A stretch of 64,000 nt of DNA from Anadara kagoshimensis (lineage: Eukaryota > Mollusca > Bivalvia > Arcoida > Arcidae). Positions 11,321 to 23,998 of the stretch are shown in pieces. The notes beneath the pieces are model-generated. The model saw nothing but the letters and a program-made list of their open reading frames with translations, was not told the origin of the DNA and did not search any database. Location of the stretch: NCBI GenBank assembly GCA_021292105.1, contig CM037857.1:33612680-33676679 (forward strand), read 5' to 3'. Within the stretch, counting starts at the first letter, position 1, and each line of letters opens with the position of its first letter. The position numbers were made by a program, and so were the translations under genes.

Positions 11321-11829
11321 TTTTAAATATACCGAAAAATAAACTGAATATTAACTCAATGTCAAGATGTTTTGATAGGCAACATATTTGATGTGTTTTT
11401 GTATAGTTATATAATTGTCAAAGAATAGGTTCAGCAATGGCCACAAACTGTGCATCATTTTGATGATTTGTTTCTTTAACTACGATGCAGAATTTAAGCA
11501 GAGAATTATTTAATTGTGAAAGAAGACTTTAACTAAATCATTCATTTCAGATACAGATAGTAGAATGACGTTCTTTCTCTAAATGAATCAAAATTTTGAG
11601 ACTATGTGAATGTTATCTGTCATAGTCAGCTTGAAATAAAACCGATTGATTCTTTAAGTTCTGCTTCATATTTGGACTTATAATACAAATATGACATCAA
11701 AACGAATATAATTTGAAGCTATATGGCAAATTTGAAGACTACAATTTTTTTAATGTCATATTCCCTTTGTATGCAGAAATATACCTTCTTCTCTTGCTTA
11801 TGGTGTACATGTATTTGTTTCACAATTTA

Positions 11830-12210
11830 TACGGTATGGTGGAGCTTGTTCCAAATACGGGAACTTTATACAACGAAGCAAGCTGCTTAGGAATACATTG
11901 CTGACACAGAGATACTGAATGCCTAGGCTTATCAAGGCACTCAAAAAATATGGCCGTCATCAGAATATTGATGGTATTAATGTAACCAAAGTAAACCTGG
12001 ATATATTTGACTTTTCATATATAGTTCCATGTTCCTTACATTCTCAATTTTGATTAAACACGTGACGGGTATAGCTAGCTAAATAAGAGGCCATGTCCGT
12101 TCTAGACATCTCTGCTGGACATTTACGCGTATAACTTAATGTGTCAACTTTTAAAGCATTTACTTTGCTTTAGGATTGTGATTTTGGATATGAGCTTGCA
12201 TGTTTATTTG
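11830..12210 (+). mobile_element. Penelope-like 3' fragment (C-terminal coding remnant plus tail)
   Basis: Starts with the 'gggaactttatacaacgaag' block also present at 24600 and, inverted, at 10165, continues through 'cctaggcttatcaaggc' and 'atggccgtcatc', then the GTAGCTAGCTAAA-like block and the TTTACTTTGCTTTAGGATTG end. 5'-truncated fossil. Confidence 0.7.
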
Positions 12211-13629
12211 TTATCACCAATTGACCCTATGCCAATATTGTAAGAGTGTTAGTTTAGAAATTTTGAAAGAATATGAAATTGTCATAATCTTTTCCACCGT
12301 AAATGCATTGACATTAGATTAATGATGATGATAATAATAATTGTTTTTGACCCTACATTTGTATTAGAGTAATTAACCATGAAACTACAGTTGTAAATCA
12401 CAACTCACTCAATATAGTACAGTCAATCGACAGTTATTTTGTTACTTATATGCTCTTAAATGCATAAAACGATTAAAGTAAAATATCTTTTAAATCTTTT
12501 TAATATCTTTTCGAGAAGTTTTCTTATGTTGCTTTTTATAGGTAAGGGGTGCAACTCTTGTAAACTAGGTGGGCTTTAAGTTCCATTATCATATGTGTTT
12601 TGCTATTTTAACAAAATGTAAGACAAAACACTGTAATTCACCAATCATAATTGTTTTCAAAAATATACAGATATCATTTCTTAGCTCATTTAAAGTTAAA
12701 TTATCAGTCCATTTTAATTCAGTTGCATTTTAGTGTAAGTCTGTTAGAATCTAATATTTCTAGTAATGGAGTATTAATGACTATAAAAAATTGTGCATAA
12801 TAAAATATATCTGAGGTTGATTATTTTTCCCCTATTACCCTTTTCATTCATTAAGTCATTTAACAAAACAATTTAATTTTTTTAAACAAAATAAACATTG
12901 CATTCAAACTTATGTCAAATGACTCATTTTATAAGTGTATAAATTTTCATCTGACATATATGTTGTCCTTCATGAAGTCTTTGAAAATGTCTGTGTAAAA
13001 TTTAGATTCAAAGTACAGAGTAATCTCCCTTTTCTATAGAAAACGCTATTGACAACTTTCGTTGACAGAAAACTCAAATTGAATTTCACTGAATTGAAAT
13101 TGTTGGATTTTTTATGGTGAATAATAATACCTACTAGTATCCTTGGGACAATGTCATGATTTTGTATGAATACTGATACCTTTCTTGAGGAAAATTACAT
13201 AAAATATTTTCTGTTGCATTTACTTTGAGGTTTCATTTTTTCATAGATTAACTGGACTAATATTATATGTTTATTATATCCTCTAGGTTTTGCAATGTAC
13301 ACTACGCCAAAAATACTTGTAAATGATTCTTATGCAGGTTAATTTTCTACAGGTAAATGAAAGATAATATTCGCCATCTTGTTTTTTTTTCTTTCCTTTC
13401 GTTTTTAAAAAGATTGCAATACCTTATTGTTTGTATATATGTCAACGCTCCAATAGCTTGTTTTTCCAACGTTCGCTTCTCAAAACAATGCTGTTGATTT
13501 TGTTGTTTTGGAATGCGAAATGTCTGAGCAAGTTACTTTCGCTTTTTGTTTATATGAGGTTGCTAATATGTGAAGAACGCAGTTACGTAATAAACAATTC
13601 TTTGACATTTGTCTGTTCTTAAAAAAACA
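12211..13629. other. Non-coding AT-rich DNA
   Basis: No gene or element supported. The frame at 13431-13622 has no recognisable motif. Confidence 0.4.
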
Positions 13630-13868
13630 GACCTCAGTTTCACAATCATTTCTGAACTTATATCTGGAAAATTTGAAGTCTTAATAATTTGGTTAATATA
13701 ACTAAGATATTAAAAACTTAAGATGTTATTTTGAAGATCAGTTCACACTTAAAACCTGTGTGTGTAGTTTTGCTAAAGAATTGTATTCGTTGTTCCAAAA
13801 ATGATTACTAAAATATGCCCAATTATAGTTAAGGAAAATCTTAGTTAAGAAATGATTGTGAAACTGCC
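13630..13868. mobile_element. MITE with AAGTTTCACAATCAT-type ends, copy 3
   Basis: CAGTTTCACAATCATTTCTG at the left end and its complement (AAATGATTGTGAAACTG) at the right. The internal 'ttgttccaaaaatgatta' block is inverted relative to copies 1 and 2. Confidence 0.65.
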
Positions 13869-13955
13869 CCACACATCAAAGTGGGTTTCGCCACAGCAAT
13901 TGCAAAAGAGAAATTGTTTTATTTTTCATTGTCCTCAAATGATTGGCAAGTTACC

Positions 13956-14015
13956 TGTCATATTATAAATTTTTGAATTTTCTGAATGAAATATTCAAAA
14001 ATTTATAATATGACA
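13956..14015. mobile_element. Micro-MITE, 60 bp, TSD TACC
   Basis: TGTCATATTATAAATTTTTG and its complement, with TACC directly outside both ends (13952-13955, 14016-14019). The internal sequence differs from the 4731 type, so this is a second subfamily. Confidence 0.8.
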
Positions 14016-14058
14016 TACCAATTATATACTAGTATTATTATACCAGTTTCAATTTTAC

Positions 14059-14104
14059 AACACTAGACGGCCGTTTTGGAATATAATTCTTCATCAGTAG
14101 TGCC
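14059..14104 (-). ncRNA. Hammerhead ribozyme relic (type I)
   Basis: Read on minus: a CACTA half of stem I, CTGATGA, a stem-II-like segment, an A-rich core segment, then ACGGCCGTC and TAGTG closing stem I. It matches the motif at 45596 over the ribozyme and about 40 bp on each side, so both come from one element family. It departs from the conserved core and stem II pairing, so it is probably inactive. Confidence 0.7.
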
Positions 14105-16861
14105 TTGACAAAATTGTGAAACCAAAATTTTGCTCAAGATGTTGAAAAGATTCAAAGGACAAAAAATGTATTTAATTAAATTTAGCTGAAAAAATACTTT
14201 GCATGAGGAAGAATACCTTAGTTTTTGAGATATTCATCTTATTAACTAGCAGCAAATTTAAACAATAGTATAATTCTGACAATACAAAATTTTGCCTCCT
14301 GAGTTTGTCAAATAGTCTGGCACCCAATATGTGTTCTGTAACCAGTAACAAAGCTTACAAGAGTCGAGTGGCTGATAAAAGCTGTGGAAATAAAAGCTGA
14401 GATTTTCAATCTACTTCATGACAAATTTCTCCAAAGGAAAGAAATGAAGATAAATGTTTGATTGGCCAAAAACAATACCTAATATGAAAACCAAATGACA
14501 TACAATCGCTTGATCGCATATGTATGTTAATCTTATCGGTCATTGAAGAATCTTCTATGCGCGTAAGTGCGCATTCCATAGCACTCAACACGATACCATA
14601 TTACCGGTCTTATAAGGTGATCAGGATTTTAAAAAAATAATTTATAAAATAAAATAATAATAACAAATAAATAAATAATTAATTACCTTAATATATACAA
14701 TACGCACAGCGCCAACGTTGATGCGAGAAACTTAGTGTTGTGACAAAACGAAATCTCAATACTGTAAACGTATTTATTTCAGTTGGTCAAGTTTTGCGTT
14801 TTCAAAATTTTCTACCTTTTTTGGGGTGGGGGTGTAATGTTTGTGGATTTATTAACTTGGTGCAAGATTAAAAATAACGAAACGGACTATATGTAGTGTA
14901 TGGCGCATTTATTTTTAACGACAAAGTTAGTACATCGTGTATGTCGCTCAAGAATTCTAGTTTCTCATCACAACACTCTATTTCTCACATTTTTGAGAAT
15001 TTCGCGTGTCGTTACAATGGGTATACATCATAAACACAATAGTTTACATCGTTACGGAGTATAAGAGCGGGATCGGTCTCTCCGTGAGACTCGCACGTAC
15101 ACCAATGCTCATTCTGGGCACGTATACTTAGACAGTTTAATTACCGCCAATAGTGTGAAATCTATGAAGTTGAGAAAGAAATTAATTCTGAATTAAATCT
15201 TGTGAGAAAAGATAACTGCATCAGACCATTAGAATTGTAAAATTTAAAAGGAGAATTGCATTTATAAATCATTTTTATTTGATATTAAGAATTTCGATGA
15301 AATGCATTAATTCAAATCCAAGATTCAAAATGAAATTGAAATCAAATCGATGTTATGTATTTAGATAAATGCTAGGAGTTTAAATCTTTTGAAAAAGCAA
15401 TTATTTATGGCTTTTTTGATCACATAATTCGTATAGATAAGATATCCCAATATCGTATATAAAAGATAAATACGTAACACACACTGAGACATAATGAGAC
15501 TTTAACAATATAATTTCCTATAATTTCCCATGATTTAATAACTCTAAAATCGCTTGAACACATCTTGAGTCAAGATCTATGTACGGACAAATTGAGTTAG
15601 AAACAAATGGAATTGCTTGATTGAACATTGCCTAGAAAAGACGCACATTCAAAATATGAATCCGTAAAGGTCAAGAAAATTATTCTTTAATTGTATCAAA
15701 TTACGTTTCCATGATCTTTACCAATTTGGATATTACCGATCTGAATTGGTCGAAATTGATATTTAATGGCGACGGGAAGAATGAGATATCATAAGAAAAC
15801 GGCAAAGATGAGTGTTTTGGCTAGATTTGACAAAAACTTTATTCTAATTACTCTACACATCATCAAAGCGATAAGATTCCCAATCGTTCAGAACTCAATC
15901 GGCCATAAGATGAATTGATGACTCCTCATTGGACGGGTTAACCATTTACAATAAGAGGCAGCGCATTAGATCGCGATACGATTTCACATAATAGTCATCT
16001 ATTGTGGTCTTTTAGTAATGGAAATGAATTAAAAAGACTATCATCTTCTTAGAGGGTAAATGAATTGGCCGCCATTATTCATTGGAAGAGAAGAAAATTG
16101 TCCAGAAAATTAAGACGAGCCTGAAGAGAATATAAAATTTGCGTTCGGTCGTAAACTTTCTCGGTAATTAATTGGAATAGTTACTGCAGCTTCATCAGAC
16201 CGACTAGGTTTTTTATTGTTACAAATTATATCTATAAGATTAGCCCTTAACCACACCAACCGTTCACAAATTGATTAAATGGAACAAAAAAGTTTTTACG
16301 TCTGCCTTAAAGATTTCAAAATTGTTGACACAAAAAGATATGGTCATGCACATGCATTTCATTGTCATTCGAAATACAAGATTTATAGTCCTAAACAATC
16401 TGTCTGTTTTAAAACTACATATTTCTTATTCACGTATTCAGCATTCATACCATAGATTTTTTAGAGATGTTTACAAAACAAAACAAAAAATGAAATAAAA
16501 CAAAACATATTTAAGTACATGTATTCATCATAATTTTAGAAAAAAGCGGAAAAGGGAGTACGGCTTATAATGAAACATAATCCAGTCTTTGTGTCATAAA
16601 TGCTTCAATCAAAACAAATGTTCCATATTTGGATTTAAAATAGGTTGTAGCTTTACTAAGTCATTTTTAAAGACATCTTTATCACAAATTATAATTTTGT
16701 TTATGGTACCTTTTGTACCTAATTTTAACCTTTATTAGTACATAGCGCTATAGAAACAACCAAAATTATTCGATTTAGAAGTTTGAAGTCAACAGTCTCA
16801 CTACATTACTCTCAGAAGCCTCTCTGTCTTTCCTACAGTTATTGTACAGTATTAAAAAAGC
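14105..16861. other. Non-coding stretch with possible conserved regulatory DNA
   Basis: No gene seen. The part at about 15600-16210 is unlike the surrounding repeats: more even base composition, many TAAT/ATTA cores, TTAATTGG and CGATAAGA-like words, and no inverted or tandem structure. That texture resembles conserved non-coding elements, but only comparison with another genome could show it. Confidence 0.3.
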
Positions 16862-16990
16862 ACGCGGAACACACGGCCTCACTTCCCTGGTAAAAGTTCT
16901 CCTGTTTAACTTAATTTGTTAGTTGTCAATGATTTAGATTGCTTTTGAGATTGTGATTCGGACACAGCCTGTATGTTTGTGTTTTATTTT
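16862..16990 (+). mobile_element. Penelope-like 3' tail
   Basis: Contains 'acacacggcctcacttccctgg', 'gtttaacttaatttgtta' and 'gagattgtgattcggac' in the family order. Tail only. Confidence 0.6.
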
Positions 16991-17664
16991 ACTTACCATA
17001 CTACTTTACTGAAAAAACTATGGTCTTCAAGTCGCTTACTAAAGAATGCATTTAGAAGTATTAAAAATAACATAGTGACTAGCTAGATGAACAGCCACAA
17101 TTTAACCAGCAAAAGTAAGCTATTTGGTCTACCGTGTCAGCCATTTCTTCTGTTTAATAAAACCTTTTAGAAGCATCTTACTTTTAAAAAATGGTATCGA
17201 AGAATATATTGAAACTACGCAGAAAAAGTTTGTTTTTACTTATAAAATTTAAAAAAATCTTTGCTTATCACTTTATTTACTGATGCGTAAGTATATAAGG
17301 AAATATTGTATGCTTTCTTCTTCCAATGTTTTCATTAAAAAAGGGAGGTAGATGTCCAGAGAAAATAAAATCACAATGGAACATTGACTTTTTTCACTTT
17401 TTTATTTTATAAAAGCAGGTGTAATTTATATAGACCCTTTGTAATGATAATTCATCATAGATGAGACAATTTTGTTTGATACAGAAATCGAATTGATACA
17501 CATCAAAATAATTTGAATTGCCTAAATTTTTAAAATATTAAATGCTAAAAATGATATGAATGGTTAATCTTATTAATTGATATTAATTTGAAACTATCAA
17601 TTTAAAATTTTATTTTCCAGGAAAACAATTAGAAAATATGAAATTGTTCAATCCAGTGATATCA

Positions 17665-17711
<47 letters not shown>

Positions 17712-18910
17712 AATTGAATGTAATAAAGATATTGCCGGGGAAGATATACTGGTACCGTTTTATAGGGGTTAAGCAAAGAACATTAAACACATTCAAAGTG
17801 GCAATTATAGTAGGATAAGTACATCAAATATAAGGGTTACTCCATAAAAATAAAATTCAACAAGATTTTATACCAGATGAATTTCATTTCAACTTCAAAC
17901 AATTGATGCGATTATACTATAAAGATTTTTAGTTTTTTATTTGAATTTTTAATATTCATTTTCTCTCAACAAGAGAATTTATTACAAACATTTTAATAAA
18001 TAAAGGATTAGAAAAGTTTCAAATAAGGTAATATTCTCTGTCTAAAATAGGATTAGAGTTTTAATTTTAGGTTTAAAGATAAATTTTTGTAGGTGAGGTA
18101 CAAAACAGTAATATACTTCCATATTTGAACAAGACAAATGCAATAAAGTATAATTTCACTTCGTGTCATAAATGATATTAAACACATAATGGGTTTGTAA
18201 ATGGCGGGGCGGTAAAAACGGAAACCGACACTCTAGTCGTAAAGGCACACATAATTTACTAATTTAACTTGCCAGATTGGGGGTTTACGACAAGGAGCGT
18301 TATTAAACCCTTTATTATTGGATAGGACTGTATTACTTATTCTTTTGATGTTTGAATAACATAAGTTTAATTCTAATATAGTAACAAAAAGATGTAAATA
18401 TATTCTTGTTAAATAAAAATCATAATCTGAAACTGTAATAATAACAAGGTATTTTATGTTCATTGTATAAAGCTGTTAACACCGAGCAAACAGTTGCACG
18501 TGTCGGTACAAATGTGAACAAAATAATGCCCCCACACACCATATACAACTTACTGGTATAACAAAGAAACCGTTCGACATCTGATTTCAAATTTGTCCTG
18601 AAAAGTTTTAATTTTATTATTTGACGTTGAGTTTTTTTTATTATTAATTCGACTTAATTCTCGGAGCTGCCACGTTTTTCTGATTTGTAAATAAAACAAA
18701 CCACAACCATTGTATGTTACATAATGCCCCAATAATTTATATCATATGCAACATATGATTTTGTAGTTAGCTTTTTCCACAGAGTTAAAATTTTAAATAC
18801 AGCTAAAAAGAGCTTCACAATAGAATTATATAGTTGCATTAATGATAGCCTATTGTAGCTGAAACCAGAACGAAATAGAAACTTTAATATTATAAATAAA
18901 GTACACGGAT
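16991..18910. other. Non-coding AT-rich DNA
   Basis: No supported gene. Holds the AAAT microsatellite at 17664-17713. Frames near 18233-18732 look like chance. Confidence 0.4.
17664..17713. repeat. (AAAT)n microsatellite
   Basis: About twelve uninterrupted tetranucleotide units. Confidence 0.95.
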
Positions 18911-19562
18911 GTAAATGACAGTGTTACGCCACATAGCGGTGTTGCCGCATAAACGCGCCCAACACGTCTATGAGGGGAATTCCAACGCATAAAGAGGTCC
19001 GCCACGTTTATGCGGCGGCGTTCAACGCATAAAGATGTGTTGCTTATATGCGGCGCAAGGCTGCCTTTTTGACGCATAACGATGGCTGATTTTAACGAGT
19101 TGGTATGAATTTAAAAAGAGCTGATATCTCGACAAAAACGGTGGTGGTGATATAAATTATGACGACGACGGTGACTATTGAGAATTAATGTTGTTGGTGT
19201 TGTTGATAATGGTAATAATAATACGAGGATGGGGACAGGGACGATGAGAGCGCGACGGCGGTGGCGATTATGACTGTTGATGATAGTTAAATTGTGATTT
19301 TGGCAGAATTTCGACTTTTGATTTAATAATAATAATAATAATATAATGATGATCATCAAGATGGTGGTGGTGCTTTATGTGAAGGTGGTAATAATGATGG
19401 AGGTGTAAATGCAGGTGATGATAGTAATTGTTTTCTTTATGCGGCGGAATGTAGCCTTTTTGCCGCATAAAAGCTTTCTCTTTATGCGTTGAAATTCCCC
19501 GCATAGACGTGTTGGAACACGTTTATGCGACAACACCGCTATGTGGCGTAACATGGCATTAC
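18911..19562. mobile_element. Non-autonomous TIR element with repeated CGCATAAA motifs, 652 bp
   Basis: The ends are inverted repeats (GTTACGCCACATAGCGGTGT near 18923 and its complement near 19552; similarity extends over ~150 bp). The subterminal regions carry many copies of CGCATAAA or TTTATGCG in both orientations, a pattern expected of transposase-binding sites. The centre is a degenerate purine-rich GGTGGTG/GACGACG/ATAATAATA sequence. No transposase frame. No clear target duplication; superfamily unassigned. Confidence 0.75.
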
Positions 19563-20038
19563 CCTTTTTAACATCAAATCATAATCATTTACTATTGCCG
19601 AAGACTCTCTTTTCATTTTTAATCTCAGTCCTGGCGTGAGATTGTAAATTTTGTATCATTCATTTAGAAATCTAATATACATTTGCATACTATAAATCAA
19701 AACCAATTATTTAAACCCGTGTCTATGTCACAAAATAAATTATAATTATAAATCCATGACAAAAAATAAAATAAATATAACTTGTACATATTTTTGTCAT
19801 ATTTTATCTTAGTTTTGAAACGGCGGTACTTCCGTTGTTTGTAGCTTTTGTGAAGCTTTGTTGCACTTTCACGCCGAATGGCGCTCTTCTGGACTATTTT
19901 TCTTTGGGTGTGGCGGTTAGCATCAGGAACTCGACGACAGACATATGTTTTAGAAGAGGTCTGTAATAGTCTCATTTTCTTGTCGTAATGACGTCACAGT
20001 GACGTTAAAATATATACGATAACTGACAACAATAATAC
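19563..20038. other. Non-coding DNA
   Basis: No supported gene. A 92-residue frame on minus (19975-19697) has basic composition but no recognisable domain. Confidence 0.35.
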
Positions 20039-20096
20039 TGTCATATACCTTTTTTACATTTTAATCATAAAATACATTCAAAAATGGTATTTGACA
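20039..20096. mobile_element. Micro-MITE, 58 bp, TSD ATAC
   Basis: TGTCATATACC...GGTATTTGACA with ATAC on both sides (20035-20038, 20097-20100). The centre matches that of the 4731 copy. Confidence 0.85.
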
Positions 20097-20100
20097 ATAC

Positions 20101-20990
20101 AAAAAATCTAAAAATAATAAGAAATATGATGCATGTGTAATTTTATTTAGAAGTTACAGAAAGACAACATGTAATATTTGCAGCTAATAAACTGAATACC
20201 AATAGGAAAGTCAATAGCCAACAGTCATATTTAGTCATTTATAGGTTCCATTTGTAATATGACAGTGAGGTATGCAATTATATCAAACTCTATCGTTTCA
20301 GTGTTATGTTTTGCATCCTACAAAAGTACTTGCTTCACTGGATGACAAGTTATCTGGTGCCCATTCAAAGTCAGTAATTTTAGCAGTGGTCTTAATATTT
20401 ACCTTGTGCCTTCTTGCTTTTTCTAATTTTTTAAATTATTTTTTTTTCGATTGTGCTGTTGATCTTTCTTGATTTTGATGACCATTGTATAATGCCCGGG
20501 TTATGTCGTTTTCCCGATTACCTCTGTAATAATAAATAACCCCATTGCCAGACGTTAGCACGTAACGGACGACGTAATGATGACGTAAATAATACATCAC
20601 ACCACGCCAACTCAAAGCATGGTAGCCACGTGATAATGTAGTTCAGTGACTTTGTAAATAACTTATTCTGGCGTTATATGATTTTTATATGTAAATTTAG
20701 CTTTAAAATATTATTTGGTTTGAGATGAATTGAATTCGAAATAAAAAGATAAGCATTAAACTGCTTATATAGGGTAATTATGGTAGTTTAACTTCGCAGC
20801 TATTCAAAGAAAACTAATTAAAATGTGCGTTATTCAGTTTGCTTTGGATAACTAAGGTAGAACAGCTCAATAAATGCTTAAATGGAGTTATTGGCCATAA
20901 TTATCTTTATTAATTTGCACAAAATAATAAGCTGCATCATGTGCTATTTTTGAATTGTTACGAAATTATACCATCAAAATGTAACACATG
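20101..20990. other. Non-coding DNA
   Basis: No supported gene. A cluster of ACGTAATGATGACGTAA-like words near 20570-20590 is CRE-like, without other promoter evidence. Confidence 0.3.
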
Positions 20991-21116
20991 ATCAAATACA
21001 AACACACTAATTCATGTCCGAAACAATCCATAAACAAAGTAAAAACTTTGGAACTGACAAGTCAGGTTAGACACGTGAACTTCCACCAGGGAAGTGAGAC
21101 CGGGTGCTCCGGTCAT
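20991..21116 (-). mobile_element. Penelope-like 3' tail
   Basis: Minus-strand tail with 'caagtcaggttagacacgtg' and 'ccagggaagtgagaccggg' blocks, nearly identical over ~60 bp to the copy at 32140-32256. Confidence 0.7.
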
Positions 21117-21355
21117 GACAATGACTCAAATTTATAAAAGGCAAAAGAAAACATTTGAAACAATACATAACACTTTTACAAGTTTATCATAAAGACCTTA
21201 GAAAATTACTGATATCTCTTATATTTACATTTCACAAAATTTTCTGAAATTTGTTAGTATATGTCAATTTCAATTTTATTATGGTAAGATGTCGGTATAT
21301 AGATATATAACATTGCATATGTTCCGTCAATCCATTATTTTAAAATTAATAATTA

Positions 21356-21408
21356 TGTCATATTTATTAATAATTCATTTAGAAAATTAAAAAAAATATA
21401 ATATGACA
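21356..21408. mobile_element. Micro-MITE, 53 bp
   Basis: TGTCATATT...AATATGACA; flanks ATTA and GTTA agree at three of four bases. More diverged member of the family. Confidence 0.6.
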
Positions 21409-21448
21409 GTTAGGCTACAAGCTTGTAATTTGCTTTATGCTAATAAAG

Positions 21449-21460
21449 TTATTATTATTA

Positions 21461-21493
<33 letters not shown>
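21449..21493. repeat. (ATT)n microsatellite
   Basis: About fifteen ATT units, one interruption near the start. Confidence 0.9.
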
Positions 21494-21495
<2 letters not shown>

Positions 21496-21792
21496 TTACA
21501 AGTATGGCGGATATTAAAATAATTAATACATAATACAATACAATACAAATATTTTATTAAAGCCTCACCATTTGTGATACAGTTATTTAAAATACAATTA
21601 AAAACCAAACATCGTTATATATATATTAGCTCAAGTAAATGATCTGTAATTTAACTGGCGATTTTAAATTTACCATTGCTATTACAGATCTAGACTCTTA
21701 TTAAAATTGTAGCGGGACTGAGCTAGTCGTGTTATTGTTGTGTTGTATACATGTAGTAGATATAATAGAGTGATTTACTGCCAGACTGTCTG

Positions 21793-21900
21793 TCCGGATC
21801 TTTTAGCCTTGTGGTAAAACGCTCGCTTTTTTACCCGGGAGGGCCGGGTTCGATTCTCATCCGGGGCACTCGGTGAGGATTTTTTTTCTGGTGTTTCCTC
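21793..21900 (+). mobile_element. tRNA-derived SINE head
   Basis: A tRNA-like region has a box A-like TAGCCTTGTGG, a box B GGTTCGATTCTC and an acceptor-like pairing of CCGGAT (21794) with ATCCGG (21859), spacing 72 nt. The anticodon arm does not pair, so it is not a tRNA gene. The 'ggggcactcggtgaggatttt...tgtttcctccctcctg' that follows is a non-tRNA body. Confidence 0.55.
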
Positions 21901-23199
21901 CCTCCTGTTACAAAATAAACGTCTCCTATTATTTATGACGTCACAAAGCTTTATTGGAACAAATACTTAGTAATTGTAATATTGATATTTATTAATAATA
22001 AACGTTAATATTTGTCAATAATTCATTTATTTTATATTAAGTTGTATATGTAAACATTAATTTGTTCGACTTACGAAAACTCTTTGTGAGCCTGGGACAC
22101 AAGCAATAAATTGTCAATCACGTGATTAGCGGAATTTTAATTTCCAAATAGAATTACGTGTAAGGATGTTGATATATTTACACTTATATTAATATGAACC
22201 CCGTACTTTGACTTATCATCAATATCAAAAACAATTTGCTTGTTTCGGAGCCAAGGTATGTGATAATGAAGCTACAGATACGCGGAATGCCTCTGTCGAC
22301 ATCCTGGTCATTTTGTTCCCATATCTAAGTTTTAGAGGCGGAGTTAATGAAATATTATCATTAACTTGAAAAATTGCTTTGAAATAATTTAAATTGGATT
22401 TAATGTTTGCCCTCTTTTAAATTTCACGATAAATATTTTATATGGAAAATGTAAAAAACAATTATGGAACCATGATACCTCGAAATTTATATTCAAATGT
22501 CAAATGCAATAACACGTCTTGGAAACAAGAAAGGTATGGTTTGAATATTTGTTTTACGTCATTATACAGTAACTTGTAAAACTGGAATGTAATGCCATTT
22601 TGAAAACTATGGACACAGTAACTTGTAAAACTGGAATGTAATGCCATTTTGAAAACTATGGACCAATTATTCAAATTTTTGTGCTCGGTCAAAATGATAT
22701 TTTGTTAGGGACGTTGAGAGTATGAAACTATGCATGGCAAAACGAAAAACAATTTTCTAGATGGCATCGTCAAAATTTTCCCAATTTGTAAACAGGAAAT
22801 ATTAATCACAAAATATTGAAATCACAATCCATAACAATTGGGTTTGTGACATCCTATGACGTTTATAAGAAATTAATTTTTTTCATAAAATAAGAACTCT
22901 CAAAACGACGTTATTTCGGATTATTTTAAGTAAACCTTTTTTCTGCAACGTTCTGCACAAAAGTTCTTGATAACGCTAGTAAATCCCAACACTTTCATCA
23001 ATTATTTTATTTAAGTCTTTAGCGTATTTCCTAGGTTCATTTTCGTTATCGGTCTCGTGACACACTGGTACAATAATTTTATATCCAAACAACCGAAAGT
23101 TATTTACCTTCAACTGCAGTGCCCGTTTGAGTTGAGAGTCGTATCATATGCAACACTGATATATGTTTGTCTTTTTTATTTGTTATTTTTATACGATCC
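21901..23199. other. Non-coding DNA with a 49-bp tandem duplication
   Basis: No supported gene. A 'cgttctgcacaaa' word near 22950 also occurs near 30990 and, modified, near 51055, hinting at another short repeat family. Confidence 0.35.
22566..22663. repeat. Perfect two-copy tandem repeat, period 49 bp
   Basis: ACAGTAACTTGTAAAACTGG begins at 22566 and 22615; the two units are essentially identical, so the duplication is recent. Confidence 0.9.
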
Positions 23200-23345
23200 C
23201 AAAGGTCAAACACAAACATACCAGTCCGTGTGCAAATTACAATCCTAAAAGTCAAACACAAACATACCAGTCCATTACCAAATTACAATCTCAAAATTCA
23301 AAGACAAACATACTAGTCCATGTCCATATGACAATCCCAAAATTG
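23200..23345 (-). repeat. Three short tandem pieces of a Penelope-like tail end
   Basis: CAAACACAAACATACCAGTC-like units followed by 'caaattacaatc' occur three times at ~60-bp spacing (about 23208, 23255, 23305). This is the extreme end of the tail family, in tandem. Confidence 0.6.
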
Positions 23346-23641
23346 AAAACTGGTAAATAATTTTAAACGCAAACTTCTAACAGGAAGTGTCTTATTCTGT
23401 AAAATTCTAATTTTATTTTATTTAGTCTCAAATGCAGTTACTACAACTTAAACATGGCGGCGACTGAATAATATGTACTTGTTTTAGATAAGAACAACAG
23501 TACCTTTGGGACAATGTTAAAATTCTAGAATTACTCAATAAAATACAATATGTGGCTTTTGTGAATTTAAAGAGAGTCTTTATATGTAGATTCATTTTAT
23601 TAGATATACTGATTAGAACATTTAAATACACTATGTAGTTA

Positions 23642-23825
23642 CAGTGCAGACTAAGCTAATGAATATGAATCAAAGTTCTGCTTCGATATATGGATAGCTT
23701 ATAGCCGAAAAGCTACCAGGAGATAAATAGCAGCTACCAAAAATTGTCGAAATAAAGTTTTCAAGAGACCAAGATAAGAGGCCGATTCCGTTAGCATATT
23801 GTTAAACTTTCGACAAGTCTGTACG
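23642..23825. mobile_element. MITE of the CAGTACAGAC family, copy a
   Basis: The right end TGTTAAACTTTCGACAAGTC matches the family; the left end (CAGTGCAGACTAAG) is diverged. TA precedes the left end. Confidence 0.5.
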
Positions 23826-23998
23826 TTTGTGAATGCAGTGTTTAACAGAACTTCTGCATGTAAATTATTTCTTGGTCTAAGAAGCAATTCAGTAGCGAGC
23901 AGTAGAATACAAAAGTCTTTGTAGTTTTGATGTTGCGCCATTAGGTCTTATTGACGCCCTTCCATAATACATAATATATAGTATATAGAGTACTTATA

